Shown in pieces: positions 16,468 to 24,230 of a stretch of 64,000 bases of DNA (its first letter is position 1; each line of letters begins with the position of its first letter). The notes beneath the pieces were generated by a model, which was not told the origin of the DNA, ran no database searches, and saw nothing but the letters and a program-made list of their open reading frames with translations. The translations under genes and the position numbers were made by a program. The stretch covers positions 124,001-188,000 of the forward strand of contig CAVZCJ010000015.1 in NCBI GenBank assembly GCA_963773625.1, read 5' to 3'. This stretch comes from DATARH01 sp963773625. Its GTDB lineage: Bacteria > Pseudomonadota > Alphaproteobacteria > ATCC43930 > CGMCC-115725.

Positions 16468-16522
16468 GCGCTCCTCTCTTCGCTCGCTAGTATCGCAGCG
16501 AACAATACCGAGAGAGGAGCGC
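16468..16522 (+). promoter_or_regulatory. 12-bp inverted repeat enclosing the cupin gene's ribosome-binding site
   Basis: Left arm GCGCTCCTCTCT (16468-16479) and right arm AGAGAGGAGCGC (16511-16522) are perfectly complementary, with a 31-base spacer. The right arm contains AGGAG, the Shine-Dalgarno sequence of the gene starting at 16527. If the RNA folds, that site is hidden; with no T run after it, it is not a terminator. A translational switch is inferred. Confidence 0.6.
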
Positions 16523-16526
16523 CGCG

Positions 16527-16877
16527 ATGCGGGTCCATAATCTTTACGTCGACGCCCAAGGCGAGACGCATTTCCGCGACATCGAGATCGAGTGGGCCGA
16601 AACCACCAACGCCGGCAAATTGTCGAAGCGGCTGCCCGCGACCGGCATCATCTTCCGTGAGGTGCAGCCCGATTACGATCTCGATTGGCACCCCGCGCCG
16701 CGCCGCCAGTACATCATCAATCTCGACGCCGGGGTAAAGATCACCGCGAGCGACGGCGAAGCGCGGATCATCAAGGCGGGCGAGGTGATCCTCGTCGAGG
16801 ACACCAGCGGGAAGGGGCATTTGTCGCAGGCGGTCGAGGGCAAGATCCGCAATTGCATCTTCGTGCCGGTGGAGTAG
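16527..16877 (+). CDS. Small cupin-domain protein (116 aa)
   Basis: A single RmlC-type beta barrel. The region GIIFREVQPDYDLDWHPAPRR stands where cupin motif 1 lies, with His in DWHP, and GEVILVEDTSGKGHLSQ corresponds to motif 2, giving His in GHLS. Homologues are annotated as cupin-domain or DUF-type proteins of unknown substrate. The gene is alone on its strand and meets the alpha/beta hydrolase gene tail to tail, 4 bases apart. A stable hairpin can mask its ribosome-binding site. Confidence 0.7.
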   Translation: MRVHNLYVDAQGETHFRDIEIEWAETTNAGKLSKRLPATGIIFREVQPDYDLDWHPAPRRQYIINLDAGVKITASDGEARIIKAGEVILVEDTSGKGHLSQAVEGKIRNCIFVPVE

Positions 16878-16881
16878 CTCC

Positions 16882-17760
16882 TCACATCCCCAAAATCGAT
16901 CCGGTCACGGCCCTCGGGTCGCGCCGCGGCCAGCGGCCGCTCTCGACCTGGTGGAAGAAATCGTCGCACGCGCGATTGAAGAGATCGGGCTCCTCGAGAT
17001 TGAGCGCGTGGCCGGTATTGGGGAAGACGACCAGTGCCGCGCTCTTGATGTGCCGTTTCATCAGGAGGCCAGGTTCGAGGCAAGGATCGTCCTCGTCGCC
17101 GGTGGCGACCAAGGTCGGGACGTCGAGCGCCTTCATCTTGTCGACAAGGTCCCAGAGCGACGGCCGCCGCGCCTGCACGCCGCGCATGGTGTTGGCTGAG
17201 CCCAAGGTCGAGTGCTCTGCCAGCTGCGCCATAAATTCGGCATAGCCGCGCGGGTCCTTGTTGGCGTATTGCACCCGCGTCGGGCCGGCGCCATAGGTCT
17301 TGGCGACCTCCGACATGCCTTTTTCGGCGATTTGCGCGGCGGTGCGCGCGGTCTCGTCGTGGAATTGCTGACGCTTGTCGGGCGAGGCGCCGTAGCCGCA
17401 GCCGGCGACGACCAGCGACAGCGCCCGGTCGGGATACTGAAAGCCGAAATGCAGGGTCGCGAACCCGCCCATCGAGATGCCGACGACGTGCGCCTTCGCG
17501 ATTTTCAGCGCATCGAGCACCGCGCGGATGTCGTCGCGGGCCCGCTCCTGCGAGTAGCGCTCGAAAGTGTCGGGCACGTCGGACGGTGGGTAGCCGCGCG
17601 CGTTGTAGACGACGCAGCGGTAGCGCCGCGAGAAATAGCGGAGCTGCGGCTCGTAGCTGCGCAAATCGCCGGCGAATTCGTGGACAAAGACGACCGGCGT
17701 GCCGCTGCCGGCCTCCTCGTAGTAGAGCTTGACGCCGTCATCGGTGGTCAGATGCGCCAT
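16882..17760 (-). CDS. Alpha/beta hydrolase
   Basis: The 292-aa protein has the full catalytic set: nucleophile Ser in GISMGG (about residue 95), acid in ATGDEDDPC, and His in NTGHALNLEEP. The oxyanion region reads FVHEFAGD. The fold is typical of AB hydrolases that act on esters or C-C bonds, such as 3-oxoadipate enol-lactonase-like proteins, but the substrate is not clear. The start follows GAGGAGAAA. No co-transcribed partner is evident. Confidence 0.87.
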   Translation of the reverse strand: MAHLTTDDGVKLYYEEAGSGTPVVFVHEFAGDLRSYEPQLRYFSRRYRCVVYNARGYPPSDVPDTFERYSQERARDDIRAVLDALKIAKAHVVGISMGGFATLHFGFQYPDRALSLVVAGCGYGASPDKRQQFHDETARTAAQIAEKGMSEVAKTYGAGPTRVQYANKDPRGYAEFMAQLAEHSTLGSANTMRGVQARRPSLWDLVDKMKALDVPTLVATGDEDDPCLEPGLLMKRHIKSAALVVFPNTGHALNLEEPDLFNRACDDFFHQVESGRWPRRDPRAVTGSILGM

Positions 17761-17798
17761 CGCGGTTTCTCCTCGCGCGGTTGCACGATCATCCTAGC

Positions 17799-18872
17799 TC
17801 ATTGTGGCAGCGGCACGCCGCGTTTCAGCGGCGGCGCCGGCGGCGTATCGGGGCCGACATTGACCGGCGGCAGATTGACCGCCGGCGAGGCGATGTTACC
17901 GGGTGCCGGCGGCGAGTTCGGTGGCGGTGGTGGCAAAGTCTGCGTCGCGACGGGCGCTACGGTAGCGGGGGGCGGCGGCGGGGTCGCGGCGGCGCCGAGC
18001 TTTACCGGCAGAGCGCCGCGATCAACGAGTTGCATGATCCCGCCGCCCGCGGCGATCGCGACCGTATAGGCGAGGTCGCCCCACGCCCCGTCGAGCTGGC
18101 CGCGCGGCACGTCGTTTTCCTGAACCACGGTTCCGATCTCGGCGCCGGCGGCGCGCGATACCCGCCAGACGATCTTGACGTGCTGCCTGTCGCCTTTCGG
18201 CACGATGGACACCATGGCATCGACGTCGAGATCGGGCTTTCCCTGCGTTGCATCGACGAGCTCGATATCCGCGTGTTTCAGCACCGCGGTTATCGACGCG
18301 GCCAGTGAATCGTTACCGTCGCCGGGCGCGCCGGCGATCTTGCGGACCGCGACGCGCACCCGCCCGCCTGCCTGCGGTTGCTCCTTCGGCGTCGTCTCGG
18401 TGATGAGCGAAGCGAGCACGTCAGCCCCGGCCGCGGCCAGCTGGGCAACTTGCGCATCCGCGCCTTGTTGCCAATCTTGGACCGACCCGGAAAGTTGCGT
18501 GCGGTGCTCGACGACGGTTTTGCCGGTTGGGTCGTGCAGCCGCCAGATAACGGTAACGGTGGCTTTGCCCGCCCGCGGCGCGCCCTCCTCGATGCGACCG
18601 TCGAGCATGTAGCCCGAACGGCTGGCGGCGGTCGCGCTGGCGGTGATCTCGTGCTTCAGAAGCTGGTCGGCGGCCGCCGCGCTGAGCTTGACCGCGGTCG
18701 CCCGCGGCTCGCCGTCGAAATTGCCCACCGCTATGTCCATGCTGCCGGGCACCTGCAGCAGCGCCGCCGGCGGACGGTCGTCGGCGAAAGGGTGCGGCAG
18801 CGGCTGGCAGGCGGCGAGAGCGGCAGCGAGAGCTAACCCGGCCAGCCGGGTGCTCCGGCGCACTCCCCTCAC
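17799..18872 (-). CDS. Predicted lipoprotein with Pro-rich C-terminus
   Basis: A lipobox (LAAALAAC) ends a standard signal sequence, so the product is lipid-anchored at the Cys. The body of about 250 residues has two similar halves (LLKHEITASATA...WRLHDPTGKTVVEHRTQ and VLKHADIELVDAT...IVWRVSRAAG), which suggests an internal duplication. A tail of about 70 residues is Pro-rich. The GTG at 18872 gives the best signal peptide and a GGGAG ten bases upstream; ATG at 18896 would add eight residues. The function is unknown. Confidence 0.75.
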   Translation of the reverse strand: MRGVRRSTRLAGLALAAALAACQPLPHPFADDRPPAALLQVPGSMDIAVGNFDGEPRATAVKLSAAAADQLLKHEITASATAASRSGYMLDGRIEEGAPRAGKATVTVIWRLHDPTGKTVVEHRTQLSGSVQDWQQGADAQVAQLAAAGADVLASLITETTPKEQPQAGGRVRVAVRKIAGAPGDGNDSLAASITAVLKHADIELVDATQGKPDLDVDAMVSIVPKGDRQHVKIVWRVSRAAGAEIGTVVQENDVPRGQLDGAWGDLAYTVAIAAGGGIMQLVDRGALPVKLGAAATPPPPPATVAPVATQTLPPPPPNSPPAPGNIASPAVNLPPVNVGPDTPPAPPLKRGVPLPQ

Positions 18873-18898
18873 AGGATCACCGCTCCCGCCAAACACTA

Positions 18899-18925
18899 AA
18901 TTTTCTGATGGATTTCGAGAAAATT
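18899..18925 (-). promoter_or_regulatory. AT-rich inverted repeat, possible operator
   Basis: AATTTTCT and AGAAAATT are perfect 8-base arms spaced by 11 bases, 27-53 bases upstream of the lipoprotein start. This is typical operator geometry in otherwise GC-rich sequence. No regulator can be named. Confidence 0.4.
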
Positions 18926-19374
18926 CGGGGCTGCACCATCTCTGAAACTATCCCCCGCTGAGCCAGCCCCACTGTTATGGTTTTACCGGCTTCTAGGCCG
19001 CGCACAAGGCCGAGATACTGACGCGGGGTCGGTCAATCGTGATCTCCCAGCGCCGGCGTGTTGAAATGCGCGTTGAGCTATCGCCGGTAACCACTGTCGC
19101 CACCGACGTTGGATGCCGACGGCGTGGTCCGACGCAAAGAGCACTTGTGTCGAGCAAACCGGGACATGGAGCGGCGAGGCGGAAATGTCGGTCGTACCGC
19201 TGGCGCGGCTGGGCAGACAAATCGGCCGCGCAAACCCAAGCCTGACATCTAACCGCTCGCCAAGTGCATCGGTTTTGGCGTTTGCCGCGTGACGCTTGGT
19301 GCAATCATACACTACGATTATCATTTTACGCGAATAGTGGGTCGTCCAGCCACACGCAAGGGTGGGAGGAAAAG
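18926..19374. other. Intergenic region, no gene recognised
   Basis: About 450 bases of mixed composition without a supported gene. Short openings exist on both strands but lack ribosome sites and look random. The last 70 bases are AT-richer and probably hold the promoter for the gene at 19375. Confidence 0.45.
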
Positions 19375-20199
19375 ATGGCCGATTTTAGCGTGCAAGAAAT
19401 CGATGACGGGGTCGGCGACTACCACTTCAACCGCTTCCGCATAGTCTTTTCGCGGCCTCAGATGACGTTAAACATGCTTGTGGCTCACCTCCTCTCGTTC
19501 TTCCCGGGCTACATAAAAAGCGACTATGCATGGGCCGAATGGGGCGACCGCAACGACGATGACGGCCACCCAACGATCCGGTTCCATGGCATAGCAGAAG
19601 TCGCGGGTCTTAACGCCGCTGCGCCGCATAGCGATTGGGTCGCGCGAATTTGGTCCGATCCAAACATCGGTTTCACGGTTCATACGTTGAAGCGGGATTT
19701 TTTCGACGCCACGGAAGATATTGAAGCAGAAGGTGGATCTTTGCTTGCAGCGGTTGCGGGGTTGGCGGTGCCGATTGTGGGCCCCATCGTCGCTGCTGGT
19801 GGCGGCGTTGGTTCGGTGGGCCCGGCAGTCCATTACAATCGCAAGCATTTCCTCGCGGGCAGACGCTCCTGGCGCATTGGGAGTGGGGGAGATTTTGGCC
19901 TCTCCAATGATGTCATGGTGTTGGAGACCATCGCGGTCGAACGGTTTTCAGCCCACGTCTACAATGTCGCCGACATGGTAGTGGGACTAGAGGGCAAAGT
20001 GCCTCTCGTTTGGTACGCATTCCTCAACAACTTCGCTAATCAGAATGGCCTTAAGCTGGTTGATCAAGCGCTCAAGTCGCGGTGGTCAAAAAGTCAAAGG
20101 GGCATGGGTATCCAACTCACATTTGACAGTTTGACAAACTTGAAAGGTGATCAGGAGTTTCTCGACGCCCTCCCGCTATATCGAACAATCTTACCCTAG
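19375..20199 (+). CDS. Unrecognised 274-aa protein with Gly-rich hydrophobic segment
   Basis: The ATG follows GGGAGGAAAAG. The base composition is clearly less GC-rich than its neighbours, as if acquired. The protein starts DFSVQEIDDGVGDYHFNRF, has several Trp residues, and holds a hydrophobic Gly/Ala/Val stretch at residues 122-152 (LLAAVAGLAVPIVGPIVAAGG within it) that could insert into a membrane. There is no signal peptide. The C-terminal part looks soluble and mixed alpha/beta. I recognise no family. A pore-forming or effector role is possible only by analogy. Confidence 0.65.
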   Translation: MADFSVQEIDDGVGDYHFNRFRIVFSRPQMTLNMLVAHLLSFFPGYIKSDYAWAEWGDRNDDDGHPTIRFHGIAEVAGLNAAAPHSDWVARIWSDPNIGFTVHTLKRDFFDATEDIEAEGGSLLAAVAGLAVPIVGPIVAAGGGVGSVGPAVHYNRKHFLAGRRSWRIGSGGDFGLSNDVMVLETIAVERFSAHVYNVADMVVGLEGKVPLVWYAFLNNFANQNGLKLVDQALKSRWSKSQRGMGIQLTFDSLTNLKGDQEFLDALPLYRTILP

Positions 20200-20492
20200 C
20201 GCAGCTGCCTGCGCCCTCGCGCTTGACTGAGCGGAGCATGCTGGCGGCGGCCGGCATCCGCGACTGCATGAAGGGTTCTTGACCTCAAGGCCTGCGTGCA
20301 ATGCAGCTCGTGCCGATGGCGCGACCGGGCCGGCGTGCCGTTTAGTGGTCGGACCAGCCGCCTGCGGCTCGGGTAGAATGGCGATAAGGCGCCATTAGCG
20401 CAGGTGCCGCCCCTTGGCCCGTGGCTTGTCGCCGAGGCCAACGATGGCGACAGGGGAAAGCCCGGATTTGCGCAGCGCTCGGGTGAGCTGTG

Positions 20493-20564
20493 TCACAAAA
20501 TCAACGCGCAAGTGACGAGGAGGCCGAGCACGCAAGCGGCGGCGAAGATGATCAGGTAGGGCAT
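20493..20564 (-). CDS. 23-aa hydrophobic microprotein
   Basis: ATG at 20564, ten bases after the pgeF stop on the same strand, with an AGGGGC ribosome-like site. The product is almost one transmembrane helix (PYLIIFAAACVLGLLVTCAL) with two Cys residues. Position at the end of the lgt-NDUFAF7-pgeF unit and close spacing support translation, but so short a frame may be chance. The following 290 bases (20200-20492) hold no recognisable gene. Confidence 0.4.
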   Translation of the reverse strand: MPYLIIFAAACVLGLLVTCALIL

Positions 20565-20573
20565 CGATTGCCC

Positions 20574-21338
20574 CTATCCCGCCAACGCGATCGCCGCCAG
20601 CGCGCGGCCATAGTCGCGTTCGCCGTCGAGACAGGCCCGGCGATAGCTGAAAAAGCGATCGGCTTCGGCGGCGGTGTCATGCGGCGCGCGCTCCACGGCG
20701 GCGAGCCCGAGCCGGCCGAGCCGATGGGCGATATAGCCGCCGAGATCGAACCGGAAATGCCCGGCCCGCGCGGCTGGCGCGAAGAAGGCGGGGCTCTCCG
20801 CGTCCACTTCGGCGAAACGGGGTGGAAACTCAGGCCCGACCTCGTACGAAGCCTGGCCGATGCACGGCCCGATCGCGGCTCGGATGCGGTCAGCCTGGGC
20901 GCCCGCCGCCACCATCGCGGCGACGGTTGCCTCGGCGACACCGTCGAGCGCGCCACGCCAGCCGCCGTGTGCGGCGCCGATGACCCCGGCCTCGGCATCC
21001 GCGAAAAGAATGGGCGCGCAATCGGCCGCCAAGACACCGAGGGCGATGCCGGGGATCGTCGTTACCATGCCGTCGGCGCGTGGCAATTCCTCGCGCCGCC
21101 ACGGCGTCTCCACCTTCAGGACCTTGGCGCTGTGAATCTGGTAGCAGGTGACGAGCTGGTCTTCGGCGAGGCCCAGTTGGTTCATCGCGATGGCGCGGTT
21201 GCGCGCGACGTTCTCCGGGTCGTCGCCCGAGCCGAAGCCACAATTCAGCGAGGAGAACATTCCCTCGCTGACCCCGCCCTCGCGCGTGAAGAACGCGTGC
21301 CGGATCGCGGTGCTGTCGAGAACGTCGAGGGTCAGCAT
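20574..21338 (-). CDS. pgeF: Peptidoglycan editing factor PgeF (laccase-domain, YfiH family)
   Basis: The 254-aa product carries the family's metal residues: His in CYQIHSAKV, Cys in AADCAPI and His in GAAHGGWRGAL. It also has the N-terminal AFFTREGGVSEG. In E. coli the enzyme removes misincorporated L-Ser from UDP-MurNAc; homologues also act as purine nucleosidases. Start ATG at 21338 overlaps the stop of the upstream methyltransferase gene (ATGA), so the two are translationally coupled. GGGGAG provides the ribosome site. Confidence 0.9.
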   Translation of the reverse strand: MLTLDVLDSTAIRHAFFTREGGVSEGMFSSLNCGFGSGDDPENVARNRAIAMNQLGLAEDQLVTCYQIHSAKVLKVETPWRREELPRADGMVTTIPGIALGVLAADCAPILFADAEAGVIGAAHGGWRGALDGVAEATVAAMVAAGAQADRIRAAIGPCIGQASYEVGPEFPPRFAEVDAESPAFFAPAARAGHFRFDLGGYIAHRLGRLGLAAVERAPHDTAAEADRFFSYRRACLDGERDYGRALAAIALAG

Positions 21339-22429
21339 CACTCCCCGCCAAAGCCGGCCGGCGCCGGTAGACCGGGCGAGGTCACCGCCAGCACCTTGAA
21401 CAAGGTGCCCATCTCTTGCGGATCGATCAAGCGCCGCAGCCCGCTTTCGAGAACGCCGCGCCACGCGGGATCGGCTTGCCGCAGCAGCACGGCGAGCCGC
21501 GCCTCGGCGCCAAGCGCGACAAGAAAGTCGCGCTGCGTCACCGGCCCGTGCACAGCGGCCCCGGCGTCTCGCGCGGCAGTGGCGAAGGCAGCGAAATCGA
21601 CATGCGCCGAAAGGTCGGCGGCGCCTGGATCGCCGAGCACATCGGTCCCGCGATGTGCGCTGATCGCGGTCAGGGTGTCGCCCGGCGGCGCTTCAGCGTA
21701 GCCGTAATCGATGAACAGCGCCGCTCCGGGCTGTCGGCGGAACCGCTCAGCCAATCCGGCCGCCAAAGTCGCCGCCGCGGGGCAAATCTCGACGATGGCG
21801 CCGGGGGTGGCGTCGCGCTGGCCCGGCGGCACCAGCAGGCTCACCGCTGGGCTTTCCGGCCCGTCGGCGAAGACCAGGCCGCCGCCCTCGTTTGTCGCGA
21901 CCATGCGCTCGGCCCAGTGCGCGCCGCCGCGCACCAATTGCCGGATCGGCAGCGCGTCGAGGAATTCGTTGGCGACCAGCAGCAGCGGCCCGTCCGGCAC
22001 CTCGTCGAAACGCGACGCCCAGACGGGATCGATGTCGCTCAGCGCCTGTCGCTGCAAATCGCGAAGCGGCGGGCTGGCCTCGACCAGACAGAGGCGCAGC
22101 GCCTCGCGGAAGCCGGGAATGCGTCTGGCAGCGCGCAGGAAATCCGCCATCAGCGTGCCGCGGCCCGGCCCGAGCTCGGCCAGGACGGCCGGGTTTGGCG
22201 CGCCCATTCGCTGCCACAGATCGGCCGACCACAGCCCGATCAGTTCGCCGAAAATCTGGCTGATCTCCGGAGCCGTGATGAAATCGCCGCGAGCGCCAAG
22301 CGGGTTGCCGCGCGCGTAGTAGCCACAATCGGGGTCGTGCAGCGCTATTGCCATGTAGGCGGCGACCGTCATCGGGCCCTGCGCGCGAATGTTGCGGACG
22401 AGCCGCTCGGTGAGCGGGGGCGCGCTCAT
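21338..22429 (-). CDS. NDUFAF7/MidA-type SAM-dependent methyltransferase
   Basis: The 363-aa protein starts PLTERLVRNIRAQGPMTVAAYM and carries HDPDCGYYARGNPLG followed by GDFITAPEISQIFGELIG, both signatures of the DUF185 family. Motif I is LAELGPGRGTLMADFLR. In mitochondria NDUFAF7 dimethylates an arginine of complex I subunit NDUFS2; bacterial homologues may do the same for NuoD. Start and stop both overlap the neighbouring genes by 4 bases, so the order lgt, this gene, pgeF forms one tightly coupled operon. Confidence 0.92.
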   Translation of the reverse strand: MSAPPLTERLVRNIRAQGPMTVAAYMAIALHDPDCGYYARGNPLGARGDFITAPEISQIFGELIGLWSADLWQRMGAPNPAVLAELGPGRGTLMADFLRAARRIPGFREALRLCLVEASPPLRDLQRQALSDIDPVWASRFDEVPDGPLLLVANEFLDALPIRQLVRGGAHWAERMVATNEGGGLVFADGPESPAVSLLVPPGQRDATPGAIVEICPAAATLAAGLAERFRRQPGAALFIDYGYAEAPPGDTLTAISAHRGTDVLGDPGAADLSAHVDFAAFATAARDAGAAVHGPVTQRDFLVALGAEARLAVLLRQADPAWRGVLESGLRRLIDPQEMGTLFKVLAVTSPGLPAPAGFGGE

Positions 22430-23253
22430 CGGGGTGGCGAGGGGGCAGGCGTCCGCTGCCAGGCGCACCAGATGAAGATCGCGCCGGCGATCAGCACCGG
22501 GATCGACAACAGCTGGCCCATCGTGACGCCGAATTGGCCGATCGAGAACAAGAAGCCAAGTTGCGCATCGGGCTGGCGAAACAGCTCGCCCGACATGCGC
22601 GCGACCGCATAGCCAATGAGGAAGATCCCGGTCTCGAGCCCTGGCCGCCGCCGCGCGCCGCGATGCTCGGCCAGAAGCAGAAGAAGAAAGAGGAGCAGAC
22701 CTTCGCAGGCAGCCTCGTAGAGCTGGCTGGGATGACGCGGCACCGGTCCGCCATTGGGAAAGATCATCGCCCACGGCACGTCAGTCTCGCGTCCGAACAG
22801 CTCGCCGTTGATGAAATTGGCGATGCGGCCGAAGAAGAGGCCGATCGGCACCGCCTCGATGACGATGTCCGAAAGCGCGACGATCGATAGCTGGCGGCGG
22901 CGGGCAAACAGCACGATCGCCAAGGTGACGCCGAGCGCACCGCCGTGAAACGACATCCCGCCGTGCCACAGGTAGAACGCCTGGACCGGGTGCTCGGTGT
23001 AGTACGGCAGATTGTAGAACAGCACGTAACCGATGCGGCCGCCGAGCACCACCCCCAGGGTCGCCCAGACGAGGAAATCGTCGATGTCCTTGCGGTTGAC
23101 GAGGTTTAGCGAGCGGTCGGCAAGCATCAGGCAGTAACGCCAACCGATGATGAGCCCGACGATATAGGCGAGCGCGTACCAGCGGATCGCGAATGGTCCC
23201 AACGAGACCGCGACGGGGTCGATCGCCGGAAATGGGATAACAAAGAGCGGCAT
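22426..23253 (-). CDS. lgt: Prolipoprotein diacylglyceryl transferase
   Basis: The 275-aa, seven-helix membrane protein contains the Lgt signature GRIANFINGELFGRETDVPWAM in the middle, HGGMSFHGGALG before it, and RHPSQLYEA after it. The catalytic Arg and His residues of these motifs are intact. Lgt transfers diacylglycerol from phosphatidylglycerol to the lipobox Cys, the first step of lipoprotein maturation. It heads the operon with NDUFAF7 and pgeF, the conserved alphaproteobacterial order. Confidence 0.96.
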   Translation of the reverse strand: MPLFVIPFPAIDPVAVSLGPFAIRWYALAYIVGLIIGWRYCLMLADRSLNLVNRKDIDDFLVWATLGVVLGGRIGYVLFYNLPYYTEHPVQAFYLWHGGMSFHGGALGVTLAIVLFARRRQLSIVALSDIVIEAVPIGLFFGRIANFINGELFGRETDVPWAMIFPNGGPVPRHPSQLYEAACEGLLLFLLLLLAEHRGARRRPGLETGIFLIGYAVARMSGELFRQPDAQLGFLFSIGQFGVTMGQLLSIPVLIAGAIFIWCAWQRTPAPSPPR

Positions 23254-23306
23254 CGGCGCAGCTTATAGGCGGGGGCATGACCCGCCGCCAAGCGGCGACG
23301 TTGGCG

Positions 23307-23672
23307 TCAACCGGCGGGCGGCGGCTGCGTCTCGGGATTGCCCGGCGGTTTGTGATAGCCCGGCGGCCAGCCGTCGTAGAAATGCGGGACGACGGCCTCG
23401 GCCGGTACCGCGACCGGATGGTACGCCGGTCTCGGCGCCGCCGTGATGACCCCGGTGAAGGCGCCGAGCGCCGCGCCGGTCTCGGCGCCGGCAATCGCGC
23501 CGATCGCCGGATTGAGGGCGAAGGTGGCCCCGAGTCCCGTGCCCAACGCGGTGCCGAGCACCTCGCCGGCGACCATCCGCTCGGCCGCGTCCTGCGGGTC
23601 GACGAGATGGGGACCCGCGCAGGCCGACAGGATGGCCGCGCCTGCTATCAAACCCAATGATGGGAGCCGCAT
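23307..23672 (-). CDS. Small predicted lipoprotein with glycine-zipper-like segment
   Basis: A signal sequence with lipobox ILSACAG gives a lipid-anchored product of 121 aa. The middle (EVLGTALGTGLGATFALNPAIG, then AETGAALGAFTG) is rich in Gly at regular spacing, like the glycine zippers of small outer-membrane lipoproteins. The tail is Pro-rich. The start at 23672 was chosen because it yields the standard signal peptide. It stands alone, just outside the left boundary of the proposed island. Confidence 0.7.
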   Translation of the reverse strand: MRLPSLGLIAGAAILSACAGPHLVDPQDAAERMVAGEVLGTALGTGLGATFALNPAIGAIAGAETGAALGAFTGVITAAPRPAYHPVAVPAEAVVPHFYDGWPPGYHKPPGNPETQPPPAG

Positions 23673-23719
23673 CCTTTGAGTCCCCCTTCGGCCCTGCCGC
23701 GTGTCCAACCCCTATGGCA

Positions 23720-23770
23720 TGGTGGGCGCGACTGGGATTGAACCAATGACCCCTACGATGTCAACGTAGT
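23720..23770 (-). repeat. 3' fragment of tRNA-Val (proposed attachment-site duplicate)
   Basis: These 51 bases match bases 33090-33140, the 3' part of the intact tRNA-Val(GAC), with three differences. Identity runs from CCA through the T arm and anticodon loop, then stops abruptly inside the 5' anticodon stem. The 24 bases around the anticodon are identical. The T-stem differences keep base pairing, so this half came from a once-functional tRNA. This is the usual footprint of an integrase that uses a tRNA gene. Confidence 0.85.
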
Positions 23771-23890
23771 CAGATGAGTGCCGTATGTTGCCGGTCGTTT
23801 CCCAAGTCTTTGAAATCGCGTTCTCTACCTAGCATCTCGTTTCCGACCGTTTCCGCTTGTTCGCTTCCGACCATCCACCCGGAGAACGAG

Positions 23891-24176
23891 ATGCCACTCA
23901 CCAAACGTGCTCTCGATGCGGCAAAGCCGAGCGAGAAGGAATGCTTTCTATGGTGTGACAGGTTACCTGGTTTCGGCGCTCGAATCTATCCGTCGGGGAA
24001 GAAGACATTCTCGCACAGGTGCGGGTCGGGCGATTTCAACGACGCGTCAAGATTGGTGCCTACGGATCGTACACGGTGGAGAACGCGCGTGGACGCGCCG
24101 AGGCGATAATCCGCGCCGCCGCTGAAGGACGCGATCCACAACGCGAGACGACCGAGGCAAAGCGTGCTGTGTGGAC
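23891..24176 (+). pseudogene. Remnant of P4-type tyrosine integrase (N-terminal Arm-binding domain only)
   Basis: The frame from ATG 23891 gives MPLTKRALDAAKPS and LPGFGARIYPSGKKTF, the standard start of DUF4102-type integrases. Near 24014-24018 the frame shifts (one base lost or two gained) and continues as VGRFQRRVKIGAYG and TVENARGRAEAIIRAAAEGRDP. The homology stops by about 24176, so the catalytic Arg-His-Arg-Tyr domain is missing. It lies about 120 bases from the tRNA fragment, the expected place for an integrase. Confidence 0.85.
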
Positions 24177-24230
24177 CAGATGGGGTACTCCAACCAACAG
24201 CGAGCGCCCGAAGGCCCGTCGCTCCCATCG

